Source: Bacilli bacterium (GTDB taxonomy: Bacteria; Bacillota_I; Bacilli_A; RF39; UBA660). From it: DNA of 51,807 bases. Both the position numbers and the translations under genes were made by a program. The stretch's first letter is position 1, and each line of letters begins with the position of its first letter. Positions 1 through 6,409 of the stretch are shown here, piece by piece. The DNA is taken from assembly GCA_017460745.1 (NCBI GenBank), contig JAFUAL010000014.1, forward strand, positions 64,924 to 116,730. Reading direction: 5' to 3'. Under the pieces are notes generated by a model. The model made no database searches and was not told where the DNA came from. It saw only the letters and a list, made by a program, of their open reading frames with translations.

Positions 1-150
1 GAACATTTAAAAGTTCATATTCACGATCATCATTCAAGACGTGGACTACTTAAAAAAGTTGGTCAAAGAAAAAGCTTATTAAATTATTTAGCTAAAAAAG
101 ATGTAGCAAGATATCGTGAATTAATTAAAAAATTAGGATTAAGAAAATAA
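1..150 (+). CDS. rpsO: 30S ribosomal protein S15, C-terminal part (5' end outside window)
   Basis: The first 49 codons before the TAA at 148-150 encode the conserved C-terminal half of S15, with the segments [22 protein letters not shown] and [13 protein letters not shown]15 binds 16S rRNA early in small-subunit assembly. The following gene is pnp, and rpsO-pnp is the usual order in bacteria, which supports the call. Only the start is missing because the window begins inside the gene; nothing looks broken. Confidence 0.95.
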   Translation, partial: EHLKVHIHDHHSRRGLLKKVGQRKSLLNYLAKKDVARYRELIKKLGLRK

Positions 151-154
151 TGAC

Positions 155-185
155 AAGACACGAATTTTTTGTGTCTTTATTTTTA
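155..185 (+). terminator. rpsO-pnp intergenic terminator/attenuator
   Basis: AAGACAC (155-161) pairs with GTGTCTT (171-177), followed by a T-rich run. It lies between rpsO and the pnp ribosome binding site, where a partial terminator is common. Confidence 0.7.
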
Positions 186-199
186 GGAAGGAAAAATAG

Positions 200-2365
200 A
201 TGAAGAAAGTATTTGAAAAAGATTTTTATGGTAAGAAAATAGTAGTAGAATTTGGAGAACTTGCAAAACAAGCAAATGGTGCAGTTTTAGTTCGTTTTAA
301 TGATACAGTTGTACTTTCAACTGTTTGTTATTCGCATGATGCAAATTTATTAAGTGATTTCTTTCCATTAATGGTTATCTATCAAGAAAAATTATATTCA
401 GTAGGTAAAATTCCTGGTGGATTTATAAAAAGAGAAGGTCGACCAACAGAAGCAGCAACTCTTGCAGCTCGTGTTACTGATAGAACAATGAGACCACTTT
501 TCCCAGAAGACTTTAGAAATGAAGTACAAGTTGTTAATACAGTTATGTCAGTTGATCCTGATTCACCACCTGAAATGCCTGCAATGTTTGCTTCAAGTCT
601 TGCAACATGTATATCAGAAGTTCCTTTTGATGGACCAATTGCTGGTGTTAAGGTAGGACGTGTAAACGGAGAATTTATTATTAATCCAACTGTAGCTGAA
701 GCAGAACTTAGTGATATCGATTTAACTGTTGCCGGAACACATGACGCAATTAATATGGTTGAAGCTGGAAGTAAGCAAGTAAGTGAAGAAGATATGCTTG
801 ATGCTTTAATGTTTGGACATCGTGCTATTCAAGAATTATGTGATTTTGAACTTGAAATAATTAAAGAAGTTGGAAAAGAAAAAATAGATTATCCTCGTCT
901 TTCCATTTCTGAAGAATTAAGACATGATGTTGATAATTTAATTAGAAAAGATTTAGATGCAGCTCTTCGTATTATGGATAAACTTGAAAAATATGCTGCA
1001 ATTGATAAAGTGAAAGATGATTTAATTGAAAAATATAAAAATGAGAATTCAAGCCTTGATGCTGACGAATTAAATGAATTACTTGTTAAGGTTTCAAGAA
1101 TATTTGCTGATATTGAATATGAAATATTTAGAAATATAACGGTTCTTGAACATACAAGAAGTGATGGAAGAAAGATGGATGAAATAAGACCACTTTCAAC
1201 AGATATTGATTTATTACCAAGAACACATGGAAGCGCTTTATTTACACGTGGACAAACTCAAAGTTTATCAGTTACAACTCTTGGAGCTCTCGGAGAACAT
1301 CAAATATTAGATGGACTTGATATCGAAACTGAAAAACGTTTTATGTTACATTATAATTTCCCAGCCTTTTCAGTTGGTGAAACTGGAAGATATGGTTCAC
1401 CTGGAAGACGTGAAATTGGTCATGGTGCTTTAGGTGAAAGAGCACTTTTACAAGTTATTCCAAGTGAAGAAGAATTTCCTTATACTATTCGTGTTGTATC
1501 TGAAATACTTGAAAGTAATGGTTCATCTAGTCAAGCCTCTATCTGTGCAGGTTGTATGAGCTTAATGGCTGCAGGAGTTCCTATTAAAGCCCCAGTTGCT
1601 GGAATTGCTATGGGATTAATTACAGCTGGAGATGATTATACAATTTTAACTGATATTCAAGGAATGGAAGATCATTTAGGAGATATGGACTTTAAAGTAG
1701 CAGGAACTAGAAATGGAATAGTTGCACTTCAGATGGATATTAAGATTAAAGGAGTAACTAAAGAAATTTTAGAAAAAGCCCTTGCTCAAGCTAAAAAAGC
1801 TCGTATGGAAATTCTTGATAAAATAGAAGAAACTATCAAAGAACCTCGTCCTGAAGTATCTCGTTATGCACCTAAAACAGTAACTTTCATGATTGATCCA
1901 AATAAAATCAAGGATGTTATTGGAAAAGGTGGAGAAATGATAACAAAAATTATTCTTGAAGCAAGCAATGTAACATCAGTTACAGATATGAATGCTGTTA
2001 AAGTTGACTTAGAAGATGATGGTCGTGTTATCATATATCATTCAGATAAAGAAATAATTGAAAAAACAAAGAAAATGATTGAAGAAGTAATAAGAGAAGC
2101 AGAAGTAGGTAAAATTTACAATGCTAAAGTTGTTAAAATAGAAGACTTTGGTTGCTTTGTTCAAATTTGGCCTGGATGTGAAGGATTAGTTCATATATCT
2201 GCTCTTGCCCGTGAACATGTTAAGAAGGTAGAAGATGTTGTATCACTTGGAGATGAAATCCTTGTTAAATGTTTAGGATATGATAAAAAAGGAAGATTAA
2301 ACTTTTCAAGACGTGATGCTTTAGAACCTAAAAAAGAAGAAAAGAAAGAAACTAAAGAAAATTAG
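200..2365 (+). CDS. pnp: polyribonucleotide nucleotidyltransferase (PNPase)
   Basis: This is a full-length PNPase of 721 residues (the family is usually 700-720). It degrades RNA 3' to 5' by phosphorolysis and can add tails; in Bacillota it works with the RNA degradosome in the cytoplasm. Two RNase PH-like domains fill the first 550 residues, with the catalytic-core segment [23 protein letters not shown] domain follows (about 560-620, with VIGKGGEMI), then an S1 domain (about 636-705, with GCEGLVHIS). The tail is Lys/Glu-rich. The start ATG at 200 is preceded by AGGAAGG. It lies directly behind rpsO and an attenuator-like hairpin. The family assignment is certain. Confidence 0.98.
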   Translation: MKKVFEKDFYGKKIVVEFGELAKQANGAVLVRFNDTVVLSTVCYSHDANLLSDFFPLMVIYQEKLYSVGKIPGGFIKREGRPTEAATLAARVTDRTMRPLFPEDFRNEVQVVNTVMSVDPDSPPEMPAMFASSLATCISEVPFDGPIAGVKVGRVNGEFIINPTVAEAELSDIDLTVAGTHDAINMVEAGSKQVSEEDMLDALMFGHRAIQELCDFELEIIKEVGKEKIDYPRLSISEELRHDVDNLIRKDLDAALRIMDKLEKYAAIDKVKDDLIEKYKNENSSLDADELNELLVKVSRIFADIEYEIFRNITVLEHTRSDGRKMDEIRPLSTDIDLLPRTHGSALFTRGQTQSLSVTTLGALGEHQILDGLDIETEKRFMLHYNFPAFSVGETGRYGSPGRREIGHGALGERALLQVIPSEEEFPYTIRVVSEILESNGSSSQASICAGCMSLMAAGVPIKAPVAGIAMGLITAGDDYTILTDIQGMEDHLGDMDFKVAGTRNGIVALQMDIKIKGVTKEILEKALAQAKKARMEILDKIEETIKEPRPEVSRYAPKTVTFMIDPNKIKDVIGKGGEMITKIILEASNVTSVTDMNAVKVDLEDDGRVIIYHSDKEIIEKTKKMIEEVIREAEVGKIYNAKVVKIEDFGCFVQIWPGCEGLVHISALAREHVKKVEDVVSLGDEILVKCLGYDKKGRLNFSRRDALEPKKEEKKETKEN

Positions 2366-2383
2366 TTTTCTTTCTTAATTCAA

Positions 2384-2459
2384 GCTAAAATAGCTCAGCT
2401 GGTAGAGCAATCCTCTCGTAAGGGATAGGTCGCAGGTTCGAATCCTGTTTTTAGCACCA
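2384..2459 (+). tRNA. tRNA-Thr (anticodon CGT)
   Basis: A full cloverleaf can be drawn. The acceptor GCTAAAA (2384-2390) pairs with TTTTAGC (2449-2455). The D arm is GCTC/GAGC. The anticodon stem ATCCT/GGGAT has loop CTCGTAA with anticodon CGT at 2417-2419. The T arm is GCAGG-TTCGAAT-CCTGT. The CCA end is encoded (2457-2459). It reads the codon ACG. It lies 18 bases after pnp. Confidence 0.95.
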
Positions 2460-2470
2460 TTGACGAATCT

Positions 2471-2487
2471 GTTCGAACATTTCGAAC
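2471..2487. repeat. perfect inverted repeat GTTCGAA-CAT-TTCGAAC after tRNA-Thr
   Basis: A 7-bp palindrome with a 3-base loop starts 11 bases after the tRNA 3' end. A very similar element (TTCGAA-CTT-TTCGAA) follows tRNA-Pro at 47989-48007. Its role is unknown; tRNA 3' processing or a repeat derived from a mobile element are options. Confidence 0.6.
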
Positions 2488-2496
2488 TTTATATAG

Positions 2497-2521
2497 AGAA
2501 CTTGCAAAAAGTTCTTTTTTG
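2497..2521 (+). terminator. terminator of the pnp/tRNA-Thr transcript
   Basis: AGAACTT (2497-2503) pairs with AAGTTCT (2509-2515), followed by T6. The loop contains the TTGCAA that serves as the -35 box of the antitoxin RNA promoter described next. Confidence 0.85.
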
Positions 2522-2530
2522 TGTTATTAT
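2502..2530 (+). promoter_or_regulatory. promoter of antisense (antitoxin) RNA, locus 1
   Basis: TTGCAA (2502-2507), a 17-base spacer and TATTAT (2525-2530) form a sigma-A-like promoter with predicted transcription start near 2537. It is embedded in the upstream terminator hairpin. The transcript would run into the hairpin at 2566-2602 and stop at the terminator at 2615-2645. Confidence 0.65.
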
Positions 2531-2536
2531 GTATAT

Positions 2537-2648
2537 GTGAAGAGAAATCTCATATAATAAAAAAAGGGAATATCTAGTTTCGAAGAGTTAGATACTATCC
2601 CCTAAAATGGTTTTAGTACCGACTTACACAGTTGGTACTATTTTTATT
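2537..2648 (+). ncRNA. predicted antisense antitoxin RNA of type I toxin locus 1
   Basis: No open reading frame of note lies on this strand. The predicted RNA starts near 2537. It carries a long hairpin (GGGAATATCTA at 2566-2576 with TAGATACTATCCC at 2589-2601). It ends in a terminator hairpin (AGTACCGACT 2615-2624 with AGTTGGTACT 2630-2639, then T5). It is complementary to the 3' part of the toxin mRNA on the other strand, including the toxin stop codon. A homologous RNA is predicted at 35634-35752; both share the element CATATAATAAAAAA just before the hairpin. Expression is inferred from sequence only. Confidence 0.65.
2560..2602 (-). terminator. terminator of toxin mRNA, locus 1
   Basis: Read on the minus strand, GGGGATAGTATCTA and TAGATATTCCC form a long hairpin directly followed by T7. 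The same hairpin is transcribed on the plus strand inside the antisense RNA. Confidence 0.75.
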
Positions 2649-2716
2649 AATATGATTAAAATCACAATAATAAGGAGTATTATGATAGTACAAAGATATT
2701 TCTCTGATTTTCTCAT
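2624..2716 (-). CDS. 30-residue hydrophobic peptide, predicted type I toxin (locus 1)
   Basis: This small gene encodes 30 residues. A short charged N-terminus (MRKSEKYLCT) is followed by an uninterrupted Ile/Leu/Val membrane segment (about residues 9-24) and the tail KIVPTV. A very strong ribosome binding site (AAAGGAGGTGA, minus strand, 2719-2729) sits just before the ATG at 2716. Size, topology and the convergent antisense RNA match Fst/TxpA-like type I toxins, which insert into the membrane when their antisense RNA is lost. No residue-level match to a named family is claimed. An identically organised gene of exactly the same length lies at 35742-35834. The upstream UTR can fold so as to hide the ribosome binding site. 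Confidence 0.75.
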   Translation of the reverse strand: MRKSEKYLCTIIILLIIVILIILIKIVPTV

Positions 2717-2785
2717 AACTTCACCTCCTTTCACTTTTATTAAAGCTAAAGGAGAATAGTACCCAAACTAACTAAATATTCCTAT
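2717..2785 (-). promoter_or_regulatory. regulatory 5' UTR of toxin mRNA, locus 1
   Basis: On the minus strand CTCCTTT (near 2750) can pair with AAAGGAG of the ribosome binding site (7 bp), closing it. The first bases of the mRNA, GGAATATTTAGTT (2782-2770), can pair with AACTAGATATTCC of the 3' terminator with one G-U pair, and TACTAT (2762-2757) with ATAGTA of the other terminator arm. This 5'-3' closure resembles the inactive fold known for hok and AapA mRNAs. The promoter is less clear than in locus 2; the aligned -10 position reads CAATAT/AATATT. Confidence 0.55.
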
Positions 2786-2926
2786 AAATATTGTTACATA
2801 AATATCACGATAATACAAGTAAATAATTAACATTTTACTTATTAATATTTATTTTGATATTTATTTCAAAATACTTAGGTGGTTAAATATTTTGTCATAA
2901 ACAAAATAAGTTCAGATTTATATAAA

Positions 2927-2960
2927 ATGCACAATTAATTAAAAATATTGTGCATTTTTG
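2927..2960. terminator. isolated terminator-like hairpin
   Basis: ATGCACAAT (2927-2935) and ATTGTGCAT (2947-2955) are perfectly complementary. T5 follows on the plus strand and TTTTATAT on the minus strand. No gene lies directly upstream on the plus strand, so it may insulate the toxin locus from the next gene or end an unseen short RNA. Confidence 0.6.
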
Positions 2961-2975
2961 TTTCTATTAGAAATG

Positions 2976-2984
2976 TGATATAAT
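2976..2984 (+). promoter_or_regulatory. extended -10 promoter element for the gene at 3004
   Basis: TGATATAAT (TGn plus TATAAT) lies 20 bases before the ATG. The same nine bases occur before uvrC, the methyltransferase gene at 11915 and the gene at 51754. Confidence 0.55.
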
Positions 2985-3003
2985 TATAAGAGGTGAAGGA
3001 TAG

Positions 3004-3531
3004 ATGAAAAATGAACTTCAAGAAATATTAAATAAGTTAGATGATATTAAATATGGATTTGTAAGTATTGATAAAAATATATACCAAGATGATTCAAAAG
3101 ATTGGGATAAAAATTTTAGTAAATTATATCGTTTACAATCTCCTGAAGAACTTATTAAAAATAAGTATGGGGTTTGTTGGGATCAAGTAGAATTAGAAAG
3201 ATATTATCTTACTCAAAACAATATTGAAGCAAAATCATATTTTATAATTGCTTATGCTAAAATGCAAGAACCAACTCATACTTTTATTGTAGTTAAATCA
3301 GATAAATATTATTGGCTAGAACATTCATGGGAACTATATAGAGGTATTCATGAATATGAGACTCTGAAAGAATTGTTATTTGATGTTAAACTAAAATTCG
3401 AAAAAAATATAGAAGAACAAAATATTAAAAACTATGAATTAGCAATTTATGAATATAGTATTCCTAAAAATAATTTAAATTGCATAGAATTTATGAAACA
3501 TTGTGAAAAGGGATTGAAAATAAATATTTAA
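3004..3531 (+). CDS. transglutaminase-like putative cysteine hydrolase
   Basis: The 175-residue protein has no signal peptide or membrane segment and is probably cytoplasmic. A Cys in KYGVCWDQVELERYYL (Cys58), a His in THTFIVV (His92) and an acidic residue in WLEHSW (Glu106) follow the order and local sequence of transglutaminase-like cysteine peptidases. Substrate and role are unknown. The ATG at 3004 is preceded by GAGGTGAAGG at a good distance. It is a single-gene unit between an isolated hairpin and a terminator at 3547. Assignment to the superfamily is moderate; a specific function cannot be given. Confidence 0.6.
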   Translation: MKNELQEILNKLDDIKYGFVSIDKNIYQDDSKDWDKNFSKLYRLQSPEELIKNKYGVCWDQVELERYYLTQNNIEAKSYFIIAYAKMQEPTHTFIVVKSDKYYWLEHSWELYRGIHEYETLKELLFDVKLKFEKNIEEQNIKNYELAIYEYSIPKNNLNCIEFMKHCEKGLKINI

Positions 3532-3546
3532 TTTATGATATAAAAA

Positions 3547-3580
3547 TATACAATATTTTTGATATATTGTGTATTTTTCT
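3547..3580 (+). terminator. terminator after 3004 gene
   Basis: ATACAATAT and ATATTGTGTAT form a bulged hairpin around 3548-3573, followed by a T run. Confidence 0.6.
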
Positions 3581-3610
3581 TTTCTTTTGTGTTATTTTGT
3601 GTAAAAAAAC

Positions 3611-3639
3611 TTGCAATTTATAATTTGTTACTATAAAAT
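3611..3639 (+). promoter_or_regulatory. promoter of the WXG100 pair
   Basis: TTGCAA (3611-3616), a 17-base spacer, TAAAAT (3634-3639). It lies upstream of a GAGAGGAGAATGT ribosome binding site and the ATG at 3677. Confidence 0.55.
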
Positions 3640-3676
3640 AATATTATAGTCAGGTAGATTATAGAGAGGAGAATGT

Positions 3677-3964
3677 ATGATAAAAGCTAATTATGCAGAG
3701 ATGCAAAGTGCAGCAACAGAAATTTCAAAAGCCGCAGAAGAATATAAGACTAATGTTGAAGGTGTATACCAAATAGTAGATAGTTTGGTAAATCATTGGA
3801 AAGGTGCTGATAATGTAAAGTTTGCTAATACTGTAAATGATTATAAAAATGATTTAACTTCATTAGGAGATGTCGTTAACAGTTATGGAGAATTTTTAAA
3901 TAAATCAGCACAAATAATAAGCTCAACTCAAGATGAAATATCAAGTGCCGCAGGAAGATTATAG
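3677..3964 (+). CDS. WXG100 (ESAT-6-like) protein
   Basis: The 95-residue, entirely helical protein has the turn motif WKG at residues 41-43 between two predicted amphipathic helices, the hallmark of WXG100 proteins. These are small substrates exported, usually as dimers, by type VII secretion (EssC in Bacillota). The start ATG has a GAGGAG site. The next gene, 16 bases downstream, encodes a second protein of this fold, so the two probably form a heterodimer. No EssC, EsaA, EssA or EssB gene is near. The C-terminal Y-x3-D/E export signal is absent here but present in the partner. Confidence 0.85.
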   Translation: MIKANYAEMQSAATEISKAAEEYKTNVEGVYQIVDSLVNHWKGADNVKFANTVNDYKNDLTSLGDVVNSYGEFLNKSAQIISSTQDEISSAAGRL

Positions 3965-3980
3965 AAAGAGGTGAATATTT

Positions 3981-4283
3981 ATGGACGGAATAACAATAAG
4001 ACCTGAAGAATTAAGAAATGCTGCAGGAGAAATGAAAAGTAAAATTGAAGCAATAAAAGAGAATTTACAAACTGCAAGTAATGTTATGAATCAAACAAGC
4101 AGTTCATTTGAAGCAGGAAGTGCTGATGCTTTAAGACAAAAATATAATGAACTTAAAGGAAAATTCGATAAATTTTATAATGAGATGACATCTTATGCAA
4201 ATTTCTTAGAAGCAACTGCTGCAACATATGAAAGAACAGATGAAGAAATTGCAAAAGCTGCTAATGATGTTTTAGAATCTTAA
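3981..4283 (+). CDS. WXG100-like protein, partner of 3677 gene
   Basis: This is a 100-residue two-helix protein. The turn reads SFEAGSAD, so the Trp of WXG is replaced by Phe, but the following A-x3-F/Y pattern and length fit the family. The C-terminus contains YERTD, a match to the Y-x3-D/E signal for type VII export that is usually carried by one partner of a heterodimer. It is preceded by AAGAGGTG and followed by a strong terminator. Likely a secreted pair with the 3677 product; effector function unknown. Confidence 0.75.
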   Translation: MDGITIRPEELRNAAGEMKSKIEAIKENLQTASNVMNQTSSSFEAGSADALRQKYNELKGKFDKFYNEMTSYANFLEATAATYERTDEEIAKAANDVLES

Positions 4284-4302
4284 TTTTTTAGTTGTTATAT
4301 AG

Positions 4303-4332
4303 ACATATAAGTGATTACTTATATGTTTTTTA
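4303..4332 (+). terminator. terminator of the WXG100 operon
   Basis: ACATATAAGT (4303-4312), loop GATT, ACTTATATGT (4317-4326), then T5: a perfect 10-bp stem. It argues against starting the next gene at the GTG at 4311, which lies inside the stem. Confidence 0.9.
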
Positions 4333-4376
4333 GTAATAAAATAAAACTATTTGTTAACAATATAATTGGTGATTGC

Positions 4377-5714
4377 ATGATAGATGGTTATGAAATAAAG
4401 ATTGTTAATGGGGAAGAAAGATTATATTTATATTTAAATATAGAATTTGAATTTTCTAAGATAAATAATAATAGTAATAATTTTAAAGAAGTTATAATAA
4501 ATTTTTTAAAAAATAATAAGATTAAATTTCATGGGACTGTAGTTAGCATTATTATAGGTGGAGTTTTAGTTGGTAATTTAATTTTAAATAAACCTGATAA
4601 TAAAGAAAATGATAGTTATTATAAACCTGATATTATAGAAGTTGATAAATTGTTATACGTTCCAGATATTGAAATAAATGTTGATGAAGAACAAAAAGAG
4701 GATTTACTAGATGTAAATACAATTGATAATAATAAAGAGATAGCAAGTTCAAATATTAATACTAATACAAGTTCTAATTCCAATTATTCTAAAAAGAAAG
4801 TAACTGAAAATAATAAAACAAATAATACTATAAATTCTAGTACTAATACAAGTACAAATAGTAATAGTAATGATAATTCAAATACTAATAACAAAACTCA
4901 AGAAGAAGTAGTTGATAATAATACATATGTTGAAGTAAAAAGAAAAAGTGGTAAAGTCGAAAAAATAGAACTTGAAACTTATATAATAGGAGTAGTAAGT
5001 GCTGAAATGCCAGCATTGTTTCATGAGGAGGCATTGAAAAGTCAAGCCATAATTGCTAGAACTTATGCTTTAAAAGCAATAGCAAATAATAAACAATTAA
5101 CTGATACTGAAAGTACTCAAAGCTATAAAAGTGATTCAGAATTAAAGAGTATGTGGGGAAGTAATTTTAATACTTATTACAATAAAATAAAAAGGTGTGT
5201 AGATGCAACAAGTGGTATGTATTTAACTTATAATGGAAATTATATAGAAGCAGTGTATCATTCAACAAGTAATGGTAAAACTGAATCATCAGTAAATGTT
5301 TGGAATAATTATTATCCATATTTAGTAAGTGTAGATAGTATTTATGATAATATAAATCCATCTTTTTCATACGAAGTATCATTTACTTATCAAGAATTAT
5401 CAAATAAATTAGGAATTTCTATTAGTTCTGATACTAATTTTAATATTTTAGGTTTAACAGAAGGAAATCGTGTTTTAAATATAGAAATAAATGGAACAGT
5501 TTTTAAAGGAATTGATTTTAGACAAAAACTTGGATTAAGATCAGCTGATTTTACAATTGAAAAAAATGAAAATGGAGTAGTAATTACTACAAAAGGATAT
5601 GGTCATGGAGTAGGACTTAGTCAGTATGGAGCCAATGGTTATGCTAAAAATGGTTATAGTTATATAGATATTTTAAAACATTATTATAAAGGGGTTACAA
5701 TATCTTATAAATAA
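4377..5714 (+). CDS. spoIID: stage II sporulation protein D-like peptidoglycan lytic enzyme
   Basis: SpoIID cuts peptidoglycan glycan strands during engulfment, with SpoIIM and SpoIIP in the mother cell. I start at ATG 4377 (445 residues) because GGTGATTGC precedes it, as before several genes here, while the upstream GTG at 4311 is inside a terminator. There is a cytoplasmic N-terminus, one membrane segment (about 53-71), a long Asn/Ser/Thr-rich linker, and a SpoIID domain (about 185-445). The catalytic Glu motif AEMP is at 209-212; YHSTSNGKTESS and GYGHGVGLSQYGA are also present. The extra N-terminal part and low-complexity linker make it longer than Bacillus SpoIID (about 340). The 3' end overlaps the convergent gene by 20 bases. 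Confidence 0.88.
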   Translation: MIDGYEIKIVNGEERLYLYLNIEFEFSKINNNSNNFKEVIINFLKNNKIKFHGTVVSIIIGGVLVGNLILNKPDNKENDSYYKPDIIEVDKLLYVPDIEINVDEEQKEDLLDVNTIDNNKEIASSNINTNTSSNSNYSKKKVTENNKTNNTINSSTNTSTNSNSNDNSNTNNKTQEEVVDNNTYVEVKRKSGKVEKIELETYIIGVVSAEMPALFHEEALKSQAIIARTYALKAIANNKQLTDTESTQSYKSDSELKSMWGSNFNTYYNKIKRCVDATSGMYLTYNGNYIEAVYHSTSNGKTESSVNVWNNYYPYLVSVDSIYDNINPSFSYEVSFTYQELSNKLGISISSDTNFNILGLTEGNRVLNIEINGTVFKGIDFRQKLGLRSADFTIEKNENGVVITTKGYGHGVGLSQYGANGYAKNGYSYIDILKHYYKGVTISYK

Positions 5715-6294
5715 TTTTATTTAGAACATTACTTATTAAATTTGATATATCATTAACAAATAAATCAACATCTCGTTTAGATAAAATATAAGGAATAGTA
5801 GTATTTTTTAATTTTAATTCTAAGACAGTAGGAATGCCTATTGTAATTACGTTAGTATGAAGTGTTTTACTATTTATAGAATCATTTAATTTCTTTATTC
5901 CCATATTACTTGTAATACCATGGTTATTTAAAATAATACTTTTATTTAATAAGTTGATATCGTCTGTTATAAAAGAATCAATTAAAATGATTAGATCAGG
6001 TTTTATTTCTTTAACTAAAGATTTTATTATTCTAAATGTTGAAATACCAGTTTCAGATAAAGTACCAGGTTCTAAACTTGATACTTTTATTTTATTATTA
6101 AAATAATTTACTTTAATATTTTTAAGTGTTTTAGGACCGATTGCATCTGCTATATAATTATCATTTCCTATTCCAATAATTAAGATATGATGAATTTTTT
6201 GTACTTCTTTAAATAAGATTAATAATTCTTTTAATAAAGAAAGTTCTACTTTATCATCAATTTTTTTAAATTTTATTATTCTATTCTTATACAT
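5695..6294 (-). CDS. short Gpr-like (peptidase A25 fold) protein
   Basis: The 199-residue protein resembles the central and C-terminal part of germination protease Gpr, which is encoded in full at 29755. Shared blocks are GIGNDNYIADAIG (Gpr here: GLGNSKSTPDSLG), LEPGTLSETGIST, PDLIILIDS and ITIGIPTV. Both Asp positions that align with the Gpr catalytic aspartates are kept (Asp50, Asp106). The long N-terminal region of Gpr, including its propeptide, is missing. It could be a second spore protease, a regulator or a YyaC-like protein. It is convergent with and overlaps spoIID, consistent with sporulation context. Function is inferred from fold only. Confidence 0.65.
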   Translation of the reverse strand: MYKNRIIKFKKIDDKVELSLLKELLILFKEVQKIHHILIIGIGNDNYIADAIGPKTLKNIKVNYFNNKIKVSSLEPGTLSETGISTFRIIKSLVKEIKPDLIILIDSFITDDINLLNKSIILNNHGITSNMGIKKLNDSINSKTLHTNVITIGIPTVLELKLKNTTIPYILSKRDVDLFVNDISNLISNVLNKIIYKIL

Positions 6295-6379
6295 TTAATC
6301 ACCATTATTAGTATTTTACTTTCTTAAAAAAATATGAGAAAGTTGTATAAAATATTTATGAAATATAAAAACGACTTTG

Positions 6380-6388
6380 TGATATAAT
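6380..6388 (+). promoter_or_regulatory. extended -10 promoter element of uvrC
   Basis: TGATATAAT, 22 bases before the uvrC ATG; a TTGGAGGT ribosome binding site lies between. Confidence 0.6.
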
Positions 6389-6409
6389 AGAAGCGATTGG
6401 AGGTATTAT

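Noticed and set aside
4311..4376. GTG at 4311 as start of the spoIID-like gene
   Set aside because: It lies inside the perfect 10-bp terminator stem of the preceding operon and lacks a ribosome binding site.
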